From Clusia tigrina (taxonomy: Eukaryota > Arthropoda > Insecta > Diptera > Clusiidae), in the NCBI GenBank assembly GCA_920105625.2, contig OV050030.1:237739889-237803888 (forward strand): DNA of 64,000 nucleotides, read 5' to 3'. The notes beneath the pieces are model-generated. The model was given only the letters and a program-made list of their open reading frames with translations, searched no databases and was not told the DNA's origin. Of the stretch, positions 1-10,563 are shown piece after piece. The first letter of the stretch is position 1. Every line of letters begins with the position of its first letter. The position numbers and the translations under genes were made by a program.

Positions 1-149
1 GTAAAAAGTTACATGCATTTGTATATTGCAAACTTTGATAGGTGTAGGACGTACCGTATAGAAGCTAGGGCCATTTGAAGATTTATCAGTGTTTGATTTG
101 GGACTGAAGGGTAGCATGGCTTTGAGCGATAACTTAAATTGACAAGAGG

Positions 150-181
150 TTCGAGTACTTTATTGTATGTTGCAAACTTTG
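150..181. repeat. 52-bp deletion junction, copy 1
   Basis: The text runs tactttattg then tatgttgcaaac, joining consensus position 165 to position 22 of the next monomer and leaving 340 bp where two monomers would give 392. Both breakpoints carry ttgt, a 4-bp microhomology, which suggests slippage or end-joining at short homology. Confidence 0.9.
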
Positions 182-1790
182 ATAGGTGTAGGACGTACCG
201 TATAGGAGTTAGGGCCATTTAAAGTTTTATCAGTGTTTGATTTGGGACTCAAGGGTAGCATAACTTTGAGCGATAGCTTAAATTGACAAGAGGCTCGACA
301 ACTTTATTGTTACAAAATTTCAAGGTTTTATGACCCTGCAGTAAAAAGTTACAAGCATTTGTATGTAACAGACTTTGATAGGTGTAGGACGTACCGTATA
401 GAAGTTCGGGCCATTTGAAGTTTTATCAGTGTTTGATTTGGTACTCAAGGGTAGCATAGCTTTGAGCGATAATTTAAATTGACAAGGGGCTCGAGTACTT
501 TATTGTTACAAAATTTCAAGGTTTTATGACGCTCCAGTAAAAAGTTACAAGCATTTGTATGTTGCAAACTTTGATAGGTGTAGGACGTACCGTATAGAAG
601 GTAGGGCCATTTGAAGTTTTATCAGTGTTTGATTTGGGACTCAAGGGTAGCATAGCTTTGAGCGATAGCTTAAATTGACAAGAGGCTCGAGTACTTTATT
701 GTTACAACATTTCAAGGTTTTATGACGCTCCAGTAAAAAGTTACAAGCATTTGTATGTTGCAAACTTTGATAGGTGTAGGACGTACCATATAGAAGCTCG
801 GGCCATTTGAAGATTTATGAGTGTTTGATTTGGGACTCAAGGGTAGCATGGCTTTGAGCGATAGCTTAAATTGACAAGAGTCTCGAGTACTTTATTGTTA
901 CAAAATTTCAAGGTTTTATGACGCTCCAGTAAAAAGTTAAAAGCATTTGTTTGTTGCAAACTTTGATAGGTGTAGGACGTACCGTATAGAAGTTAGGGCC
1001 ATTTGAAGTGTTATCCGTGTTTGATTTGGGACTCAAGGGTAGCATAGCTTTGAGCGATAGCTTAAATTAACAAGAGGCTCGAGTACTTTATTGTTACAAA
1101 ATTTCAAGGTTTTATGACGCTCCAGTAAAAAGTTACAAGCATTTGTTTGTTGCAAACTTTGATAGGTGTAGGATGTACCGTATAGAAGTTAGGGCCACTT
1201 CAAGTTTTATCAGTGTTTGAATTGGGACTCAAGGGTAGCATAGCTTTGAGCGATAGCTTAAATTGACAAGAGGCTCGAGTACTTTATTGTTACAAAATTT
1301 CAAGGTTTTATGACGCGCCAGTAAAAAGTTACAAGCATTTGTATGTTGCAAACTTTGATAGGTGTAGGACGTACCGTATAGAAGTTCGGGCCATTTGAAA
1401 CTTTTATCCATGTTTGATTTGGGACTCAAGGGTAGCATAGCTTTGAGCGATAGCTTAAATTGACAAGAGGCTCGAGTACTTTATTGTTACAAAAATTTCA
1501 AGGTTTTATGACGCTCCAGTAAAAAGTTACAAGCCTTTGTATGTTGCAAACTTTTATAGGTGTAGGACGTACCGTATAGAAGTTGGGGCCATTTGAAGTT
1601 TTATCAGTGTTTGATTTGGGACTCAAGGGTAGCATAGCTTTGAGCGATAATTTAAATTGACAAGGGGCTCGAGTACTTTATTGTTACAAAATTTTAAGGT
1701 TTTATGACGCGCCAGTAAAAAGTTACAAGCATTTGTATGTTGCAAACTTTGATAGGTGTAGGACGTACCGTGTAGAAGGTAGGGCCATTT

Positions 1791-1806
1791 GAAGTTTTGA
1801 TTTGGG
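1791..1806. repeat. 10-bp deletion monomer, copy 1
   Basis: gaagttttgatttggg lacks the ten bases atcagtgttt found in the consensus (junction 1798/1799). The same junction is at 4873/4874. Confidence 0.9.
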
Positions 1807-2049
1807 ACTCAAGGGTAGCATAGCTTTGAGCGATAGCTTAAATTGACAAGAGGCTCGAGTACTTTATTGTTACCAAATTTCAAGGTTTTATGACGCTCCA
1901 GTAAAAAGTTACATGCATTTGTATATTGCAAACTTTGATAGGTGTAGGACGTACCGTATAGAAGCTAGGGCCATTTGAAGATTTATCAGTGTTTGATTTG
2001 GGACTGAAGGGTAGCATGGCTTTGAGCGATAACTTAAATTGACAAGAGG

Positions 2050-2081
2050 TTCGAGTACTTTATTGTATGTTGCAAACTTTG
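2050..2081. repeat. 52-bp deletion junction, copy 2
   Basis: Same junction as at 165/166, exactly 1900 bp downstream and inside the repeated 939-bp segment. It was inherited by copying and did not arise independently. Confidence 0.9.
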
Positions 2082-4865
2082 ATAGGTGTAGGACGTACCG
2101 TATAGGAGTTAGGGCCATTTAAAGTTTTATCAGTGTTTGATTTGGGACTCAAGGGTAGCATAACTTTGAGCGATAGCTTAAATTGACAAGAGGCTCGACA
2201 ACTTTATTGTTACAAAATTTCAAGGTTTTATGACCCTGCAGTAAAAAGTTACAAGCATTTGTATGTAACAGACTTTGATAGGTGTAGGACGTACCGTATA
2301 GAAGTTCGGGCCATTTGAAGTTTTATCAGTGTTTGATTTGGTACTCAAGGGTAGCATAGCTTTGAGCGATAATTTAAATTGACAAGGGGCTCGAGTACTT
2401 TATTGTTACAAAATTTCAAGGTTTTATGACGCTCCAGTAAAAAGTTACAAGCATTTGTATGTTGCAAACTTTGATAGGTGTAGGACGTACCGTATAGAAG
2501 GTAGGGCCATTTGAAGTTTTATCAGTGTTTGATTTGGGACTCAAGGGTAGCATAGCTTTGAGCGATAGCTTAAATTGACAAGAGGCTCGAGTACTTTATT
2601 GTTACAACATTTCAAGGTTTTATGACGCTCCAGTAAAAAGTTACAAGCATTTGTATGTTGCAAACTTTGATAGGTGTAGGACGTACCATATAGAAGCTCG
2701 GGCCATTTGAAGATTTATGAGTGTTTGATTTGGGACTCAAGGGTAGCATGGCTTTGAGCGATAGCTTAAATTGACAAGAGGCTCGAGTACTTTATTGTTA
2801 CAAAATTTCAAGGTTTTATGACGCTCCAGTAAAAAGTTACAATCATTTGTTTGTTGCAAACTTTGGTAGGTGTAGGATGTACCGTATAGAAGTTAGGGCC
2901 ATTTGAAGTTTTATCAGTGTTTGATTTGGGACTCAACGGTAGCATAGCTTTGAGCGATAGCTTAAATTGACAAGAGGCTCGAGTACTTTATTGTTACAAA
3001 ATCTCAAGGATTTATGACGCTCCAGTAAAAAGTTACAAGCATTTGTATGTTGCAAACTTTGATAGGTGTAGGACGTACCGTATAGAAGGTTGGGCCATTT
3101 GAAGTTTTATCGGTGTTTGATTTGGGACTCAAGGGTAGCATAGCTTTGAGCGATAGCTTAAATTGACAAGAGGCTCGAGTACTTTATTGTTACAACATTT
3201 CAAGGTTTTATGACGCTCCTGTAAAAAGTTACAAGCATTTGTATGTTGCAAATTTTAATAGGTGTAGGACGTACCGTATAGAAGTTAGGGCCATTTAAAG
3301 TTTTATCAGTGTTTGATTTGGGACTCAAGGGTAGCATAGCTTTGAGCGATAGCTTAAATTGACAAGAGGCTCGACAACTTTATTGTTACAAAATTTCAAG
3401 GTTTTATGACGCTGCAGTAAAAAGTTACAAGCATATGTATGTAACAAACTTTGATAGCTGTAGGACGTACCGTATAGAAGTTCGGGCCATTTGAAAGTTT
3501 ATCCGTGTTTGATTTGGGACTCAAGGGTAGCATAGCTTTGAGCGATAGCTTAAATTGACAAGAGGCTCGTGTACTTTATTGTTACAAAATTTCAAGGCTT
3601 TATGACGCTCCAGTAAAAAGTTACAAGCATTTGTATGTTGCAAACTTTAATAGGTGTAGGACGTACCGTATAGAAGTTAGGGCCATTTGAAGTTTTATCA
3701 GTGTTTGATTTGGGACTCAAGGGTAGCATAGCTTTGAGCGATAGCTTAAATTGACAAGAGGCTCGAGTGCTTTATTGTTACAAAATTTCAAGGATTTATG
3801 ACGCTCCAGTAAAAAGTTACAAGCATTTGTATGTTGCAAACTTTGATAGGTGTAGGACGTACCGTATAGAAGTTAGGGCCATTTGAAGTGTTATCCGTGT
3901 TTGATTTGGGACTCAAGGGTAGCATAGCTTTGAGCGATAGCTTAAATTAACAAGAGGCTCGAGTACTTTATTGTTACAAAATTTCAAGGTTTTATGACGC
4001 TCCAGTAAAAAGTTACAAGCATTTGTATGTTGCAAACTTTGATAGGTGTAGGACGTACCGTATAGAAGTTGGGGCCATTTGAAGATTTATGAGTGTTTGA
4101 TTTGGGACTCAAGGGTAGCATGGCTTTGAGCGATAGCTTAAATTGACAAGAGGCTCGAGTACTTTATTGTTACAAAATTTCAAGGTTTTATGACGCTCCA
4201 GTAAAAAGTTACAAGCATTTGTATGTTGCAAACTTTAATAGGTGTAGGACGTACCGTATAGAAGTTAGGGCCATTTGAAGTTTTATCAGTGTTTGATTTG
4301 GGATTCAAGGGTAGCATAGCTTTGAGCGATAGCTTAAATTGACAAGAGGCTCGAGTACTTTATTGTTACAAAATTTCAAGGTTTTATGACGCGCCAGTAA
4401 AAAGTTACAAGCATTTGTATGTTGCAAACTTTGATAGGTGTAGGACGTACCGTATACAAGTTCGGGCCATTTGAAAGTTTTATCCATGTTTGATTTGGGA
4501 CTCAAGGGTAGCATAGCTTTGAGCGATAGCTTAAATTGACAAGAGGCTCGAGTACTTTATTGTTACAAAATTTCAAGGTTTTATGACGCTCCAGTAAAAA
4601 GTTACAAGCCTTTGTATGTTGCAAACTTTGATAGGTGTAGGACGTACCGTATAGAAGTTGGGGCCATTTGAAGTTTTATCAGTGTTTGATTTGGGACTCA
4701 AGGGTAGCATAGCTTTGAGCGATAATTTAAATTGACAAGGGGCTCGAGTACTTTATTGTTACAAAATTTTAAGGTTTTATAACGCGCCAGTAAAAAGTTA
4801 CAAGCATTTGTATGTTGCAAACTTTGATAGGTGTAGGACGTACCGTATAGAAGGTAGGGCCATTT

Positions 4866-4881
4866 GAAGTTTTGATTTGGG
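4866..4881. repeat. 10-bp deletion monomer, copy 2
   Basis: Same loss of atcagtgttt as at 1798, at the same place just before the 52-bp-deletion monomer. It therefore marks the end of HOR copies A1 and A2. Confidence 0.9.
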
Positions 4882-4975
4882 ACTCAAGGGTAGCATAGCT
4901 TTGAGCGATAGCTTAAATTGACAAGAGGCTCGAGTACTTTATTGTTACCAAATTTCAAGGTTTTATGACGCTCCA

Positions 4976-5576
4976 GTAAAAAGTTACATGCATTTGTATA
5001 TTGCAAACTTTGATAGGTGTAGGACGTACCGTATAGAAGCTAGGGCCATTTGAAGATTTATCAGTGTTTGATTTGGGACTGAAGGGTAGCATGGCTTTGA
5101 GCGATAACTTAAATTGACAAGAGGCTCGAGTACTTTATTGTATGTTGCAAACTTTGATAGGTGTAGGACGTACCGTATAGGAGTTAGGGCCATTTAAAGT
5201 TTTATCAGTGTTTGATTTGGGACTCAAGGGTAGCATAGCTTTGAGCGATAGCTTAAATTGACAAGAGGCTCGACAACTTTATTGTTACAAAATTTCAAGG
5301 TTTTATGACCCTGCAGTAAAAAGTTACAAGCATTTGTATGTAACAAACTTTGATAGCTGTAGGACGTACCGAATAGAAGTTAGGGCCATTTGAAGTTTTA
5401 GCAGTGTTTGATTTGAGACTCAAGGGTAGCATAGCTTCGAGCGATAACTTAAATTGACAAGAGGCTCGAGTACTTTATTGTTACAAAATTTCAAGGATTT
5501 ATGACGCTCCAGTAAAAAGTTACAAGCATTTGTATGTTGCAAACTTTGATAGGTGTAGGACGTACCGTATAGAAGT
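4976..5576. repeat. Start of a third HOR copy A3
   Basis: The 52-bp-deletion junction appears a third time (5140/5141), 3075 bp after the second. After it the copy carries an extra monomer (about 5340-5530, with ttagcag and gatttgagactc) that A1 and A2 lack. The match to A2 then continues at an offset of 3271 bp. Confidence 0.75.
5125..5156. repeat. 52-bp deletion junction, copy 3
   Basis: Same junction (5140/5141), 3075 bp after copy 2. It differs from the first two by gaggctcgag where they read gaggttcgag, so it separated from them earlier or reverted by conversion. Confidence 0.9.
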
Positions 5577-7338
5577 TCGGGCCATTTGAAGTTTTATCAG
5601 TGTTTGATTTGGTACTCAAGGGTAGCATAGCTTTGAGCGATAATTTAAATTGACAAGGGGCTCGAGTACTTTATTGTTACAAAATTTCAAGGTTTTATGA
5701 CGCTCCAGTAAAAAGTTACAAGCATTTGTATGTTGCAAACTTTGATAGGTGTAGGACGTACCGTATAGAAGGTAGGGCGATTTGAAGTTTTATCAGTGTT
5801 TGATTTGGGACTCAAGGGTAGCATAGCTTTGAGCGATAGCTTAAATTGACAAGAGGCTCGAGTACTTTATTGTTACAACATTTCAAGGTTTTATGACGCT
5901 CCAGTAAAAAGTTACAAGCATTTGTATGTTGCAAACTTTGATAGGTGTAGGACGTACCATATAGAAGCTAGGGCCATTTGAAGATTTATGAGTGTTTGAT
6001 TTGGGACTCAAGGGTAGCATGGCTTTGAGCGATAGCTTAAATTGACAAGAGGCTCGAGTACTTTATTGTTAAAAAATTTCAAGGTTTTATGACGCTCCAG
6101 TAAAAAGTTACAAGCATTTGTATGTTGCAAACTTTAATAGGTGTAGGACGTACCGTATAGAAGTTAGGGCCATTTGAAGTCTTATCAGTGTTTGATTTGG
6201 GATTCAAGGGTAGCATAGCTTTAAGCGATAGCTTAAATTGACAAGAGGCTCGAGTACTTTGTTACAAAATTTCAAGGTTTTATGACGCTCCAGTAAAAAG
6301 TTACAATCATTTGTTTGTTGCAAACTTTGGTAGGTGTAGGATGTACCGTATAGAAGTTAGGGTCATTTGAAGTTTTATCAGTGTTTGATTTGGGACTCAA
6401 GGGTAGCATAGCTTTGAGCGATAGCTTAAATTGACAAGAGGCTCGAGTACTTTATTGTTACAAAATCTCAAGGATTTATGACGCTCCAGTAAAAAGTTAC
6501 AAGCATTTGTATGTTGCAAACTTTGATAGGTGTAGGACGTACCGTATAGAAGGTAGGGCCATTTGAAGTTTTATCGGTGTTTGATTTGGGACTCAAGGGT
6601 AGCATAGCTTTGAGCGATAGCTTAAATTGACAAGAGGCTCGAGTACTTTATTGTTACAACATTTCAAGGTTTTATGACGCTCCTGCAAAAAGTTACAAGC
6701 ATTTGTATGTTGCAAACTTTGATAGGTGTAGGACGTACCGTATAGAAGTTAGGGCCATTTAAAGTTTTATCAGTGTTTGATTTGGGACTCAAGGGTAGCA
6801 TAGCTTTGAGCGATAGCTTAAATTGACAAGAGGCTCGACAACTTTATTGTTACAAAGTTTCAAGGTTTTATGACGCTGCAGTAAAAAGTTACAAGCATTT
6901 GTATGTAACAAACTTTGATAGCTGTAGGACGTACCGTATAGAAGTTCGGGCCATTTGAAAGTTTTATCCGTGTTTGATTTGGGACTCAAGGGTAGCATAG
7001 CTTTGAGCGATAGCTTAAATTGACAAGAGGCTCGAGTACTTTATTGTTACAAAATTTCAAGGTTTTATGACGCTCCAGTAAAAAGTTACAAGCCTTTGTA
7101 TGTTGCAAACTTTGATAGGTGTAGGACGTACCGTATAGAAGCTAGGACCATTTGAAGATTTATCAGTGTTTGATTTGGAACTGAAGGGTAGCATGGCTTT
7201 GAGCGATAGCTTAAATTGACAAGAGGCTCGAGTACTTTATTGTTACAAAATTTCAAGGTTTTATGACGCTCCAGTAAAAAGTTACAAGCCTTTGTATGTT
7301 GCAAACTTTGATAGGTGTATTACGTACCGTATAGAAGT
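5577..7338. repeat. HOR block B1 (1762-bp spacing)
   Basis: Bases 5577-6440 match 7339-8202 with few differences. Shared rare markers are gatttggtactc (5612 and 7374), accatatagaag (5957 and 7719), gtcttatcag, and a monomer lacking three bases in actttattgttac (6256 and 8018). The rest, about 6450-7338, holds ordinary monomers including gaagttcggg with an extra A (gaaag) and gaagctaggacc subtypes. Confidence 0.75.
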
Positions 7339-8444
7339 TGGGGCCATTTGAAGTTTTATCAGTGTTTGATTTGGTACTCAAGGGTAGCATAGCTTTGAGC
7401 GATAATTTAAATTGACAAGGGGCTCGAGTACTTTATTGTTACAAAATTTCAAGGTTTTATGACGCTCCAGTAAAAAGTTACAAGCATTTGTATGTTGCAA
7501 ACTTTGATAGGTGTAGGACGTACCGTATAGAAGGTAGGGCCATTTGAAGTTTTATCAGTGTTTGATTTGGGACTCAAGGGTAGCATAGCTTTGAGCGATA
7601 GCTTAAATTGACAAGAGGCTCGAGTACTTTATTGTTACAACATTTCAAGGTTTTATGACGCTCCAGTAAAAAGTTACAAGCATTTGTATGTTGCAAACTT
7701 TGATAGGTGTAGGACGTACCATATAGAAGCTAGGGCCATTTGAAGATTTATGAGTGTTTGATTTGGGACTCAAGGGTAGCATGGCTTTGAGCGATAGCTT
7801 AAATTGACAAGAGGCTCGAGTACTTTATTGTTAAAAAATTTCAAGGTTTTATGACGCTCCAGTAAAAAGTTACAAGCATTTGTATGTTGCAAACTTTAAT
7901 AGGTGTAGGACGTACCGTATAGAAGTTAGGGCCATTTGAAGTCTTATCAGTGTTTGATTTGGGATTCAAGGGTAGCATAGCTTTGAGCGATAGCTTAAAT
8001 TGACAAGAGGCTCGAGTACTTTGTTACAAAATTTCAAGGTTTTATGACGCTCCAGTAAAAAGTTACAATCATTTGTTTGTTGCAAACTTTGGTAGGTGTA
8101 GGATGTACCGTATAGAAGTTAGGGTCATTTGAAGTTTTATCAGTGTTTGATTTGGGACTCAAGGGTAGCATAGCTTTGAGCGATAGCTTAAATTGACAAG
8201 AGACTCGAGTACTTTATTGTTACAACATTTCAAGGTTTTATGACGCTCCTGTAAAAAGTTACAAGCATTTGTATGTTGCAAACTTTGATAGGTGTAGGAC
8301 GTACCGTATAGAAGTTAGGGCCATTTAAAGTTTTATCAGTGTTTGATTTGGGACTCAAGGGTAGCATAGCTTTGAGCGATAGCTTAAATTGACAAGAGGC
8401 TCGACAACTTTATTGTTACAAAATTTCAAGGTTTTATGACGCTG
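7339..8444. repeat. HOR block B2
   Basis: Second copy of the 5.58-6.44 kb segment, followed by a segment that matches the region after 6646 at an offset of about 1566 bp. One monomer present in the first copy is therefore missing here. Sequence on both sides of that gap is ordinary satellite. Confidence 0.7.
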
Positions 8445-10563
8445 CAGTAAAAAGTTACAAGCATTTGTATGTTGCAAACTTTGATAGGTGTAGGACGTAC
8501 CGTATAGAAGTTAGGGCCATTTAAAGTTTTATCAGTGTTTGATTTGGGACTCAAGGGTAGCATAGCTTTGAGCGATAATTTAAATTGACAAGGGGCTCGA
8601 GTATTTTGCTGTTACAAAATTTCAAGGTTTTATGACGCTCCAGTAAAAAGTTACAAGCATTTGTATGTTGGAAACTTTGATAGGTGTAGGACGTACCGTA
8701 TAGAAGGTAGGGCCATTTGAAGTTTTATCAGTGTTTGATTTGGGACTCAAGGGTAGCATAGCTTTGAGCGATAGCTTAAATTGACAAGAGGCTCGAGTAC
8801 TTTATTGTTACAACATTTCAAGGTTTTATGACGCTCCAGTAAAAAGTTACAAGCATTTGTATGTTGCAAACTTTGATAGGTGTAGGACGTACCGTATAGA
8901 AGCTAGGACCATTTGAAGATTTATCAGTGTTTGATTTGGAACTGAAGGGTAGCATGGCTTTGAGCGATAGCTTAAATTGACAAGAGGCTCGAGTACTTTA
9001 TTGTTACAAAATTTCAAGGTTTTATGACGCTCCAGTAAAAAGTTACAAGCCTTTGTATGTTGCAAACTTTGATAGGTGTATTACGTACCGTATAGAAGTT
9101 GGGGCCATTTGAAGTTTTATCAGTGTTTGATTTGGTACTCAAGGGTAGCATAGCTTTGAGCGATAATTTAAATTGACAAGGGGCTCGAGTACTTTATTGT
9201 TACAAAATTTCAAGGTTTTATGACGCTCCAGTAAAAAGTTACAAGCATTTGTATGTTGCAAACTTTGATAGGTGTAGGACGTACCGTATAGAAGGTAGGG
9301 CCATTTGAAGTTTTATCAGTGTTTGATTTGGGACTCAAGGGTAGCATAGCTTTGAGCGATAGCTTAAATTGACAAGAGGCTCGAGTACTTTATTGTTACA
9401 ACATTTCAAGGTTTTATGACGCTCCAGTAAAAAGTTACAAGCAATTGTATGTTGCAAACTTTGATAGGTGTAGGACGTACCGTATAGAAGTTAGGGCCAT
9501 TTGAAGTTTTATCAGTGTTTGATTTGGGATTCAAGGGTAGCATAGCTTTGAGCGATAGCTTAAATTGACAAGAGGCTCGAGTACTTTATTGTTACAAAAT
9601 TTCAAGGTTTTATGACGCTCCAGTAAAAAGTTACAAGCATTTGTTTGTTGCAAACTTTGATAGGTGTAGGATGTACCGTATAGAAGTTAGGGCCATTTGA
9701 AGTTTTATCAGTGTTTGATTTGGGACTCAAGGGTAGCATAGCTTTGAGCGATAACTTAAATTGACAAGAGGCTCGAGTACTTTATTGTTACAAAATCTCA
9801 AGGATTTATGACGCTCCAGTAAAAAGTTACAAGCATTTGTATGTTGCAAACTTTGATATTTGTAGGACGTACCGTATAGAAGGTAAGGCCATTTGAAGTT
9901 TTATCGGTGTTTGATTTGGGACTCAAGGGTAGCATAGCTTTGAGCGATAGCTTAAATTCACAAGAGGCTCGAGTACTTTGTTGTTACAACATTTCAAGGT
10001 TTTATGACGCTCCTGTAAAAAGTTACAAGCATTTGTATGTTGCAAACTTTGATAGGTGTAGGACGTACCGTATAGAAGTTAGGGCCATTTAAAGTTTTAT
10101 CAGTGTTTGATTTGGGACTCAAGGGTAGCATAGCTTTGAGCGATAGCTTAAATTGACAAGAGGCTCGACAACTTTATTGTTACAAAATTTCAAGGTTTTA
10201 TGACGCTCCAGTAAAAAGTTACAAGCATTTGTATGTAACAAACTTTGATAGATGTAGGACGTACCGTATAGAAGTTCGGGCCATTTGAAAGTTTTATCCG
10301 TGTTTGATTTGGGACTCAAGGGTAGCATAGCTTTGAGCGATAGTCTCTTCAAGGTTTTATGACGCTCCAGTAAAAAGTTACAAGCATTTGTTTGTTGCAA
10401 ACTTTGATAGGTGTAGGTTGTACCGTATAGAAGTTAGGGCCATTTGAAGTTTTATCAGTGTTTGATTTGGGACTCAAGGGTAGCATAGCTTTGAGCGATA
10501 GCTTAAGTTGACAAGAGGCTCGACAACTTTATTGTTACAAAATTTCAAGGTTTTATGACGCTG
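8445..10563. repeat. HOR block C1 (2119-bp spacing to C2)
   Basis: This block matches 10564 onward at an offset of 2119 bp, then at 2315 bp after one extra monomer in the second copy. Shared rare markers are gtatgttggaaac (8665 and 10784), gtattacgtacc (9078 and 11197), gcaattgtatg (9441 and 11560) and gatatttgtagg (9855 and 12170). The 589 bp at 8856-9443 also recur at 7095-7684, 1761 bp upstream, so blocks B and C share a core. It ends with a monomer shortened near 10343. Confidence 0.8.
10335..10370. repeat. Shortened monomer with 38-bp net loss
   Basis: After gagcgatag the text reads tctcttcaagg; about 42 consensus bases are replaced by four (tctc). The monomer is 159 bp from one gtaaaaagtt to the next (10211 to 10370). 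I saw this junction only once. The homologous monomer at about 12660 is full length, so the loss arose after C1 and C2 separated. Confidence 0.9.

Larger units (their letters stand above)
1..1900. repeat. HOR copy A1 (1900-bp spacing to A2)
   Basis: About ten monomers, starting with one fused to its neighbour by a 52-bp deletion and ending with one carrying a 10-bp deletion. Bases 1-939 match 1901-2839 with a single difference seen (t at 881 against g). From about 940 the match breaks and resumes against about 3810-4975, where the other copy carries an extra monomer. Monomer subtypes include gtatgtaac, accatatagaag, gaagttcggg and agcgataatt forms. Confidence 0.85.
1901..4975. repeat. HOR copy A2, enlarged to 3075 bp
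   Basis: It begins like copy A1 (with the same 52-bp deletion) and ends with the same 10-bp deletion monomer. About six monomers (net 1175 bp) are added in the middle, near 2840-4000. The right part matches copy A1 at an offset of 2880 and then 3076 bp, so one further whole monomer was gained or lost inside. This is length change by whole monomers, as expected from unequal exchange in register. Confidence 0.8.

Noticed and set aside
52..62. Promoter-like tata in accgtatagaag
   Set aside because: It is present in every monomer with no associated coding region or start signal, and is not distinguishable from A+T-rich satellite sequence.
196..200. ttaggg within gttaggg in most monomers, resembling a telomeric hexamer
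   Set aside because: It occurs once per monomer, never in tandem, and the base before it is g rather than the t of the plant-type heptamer.
10119..10400. A 93-codon minus-strand frame, longer than its neighbours
   Set aside because: Its extra length comes from the 38-bp net loss near 10343, which shifts the next monomer into frame. It is still only satellite sequence.
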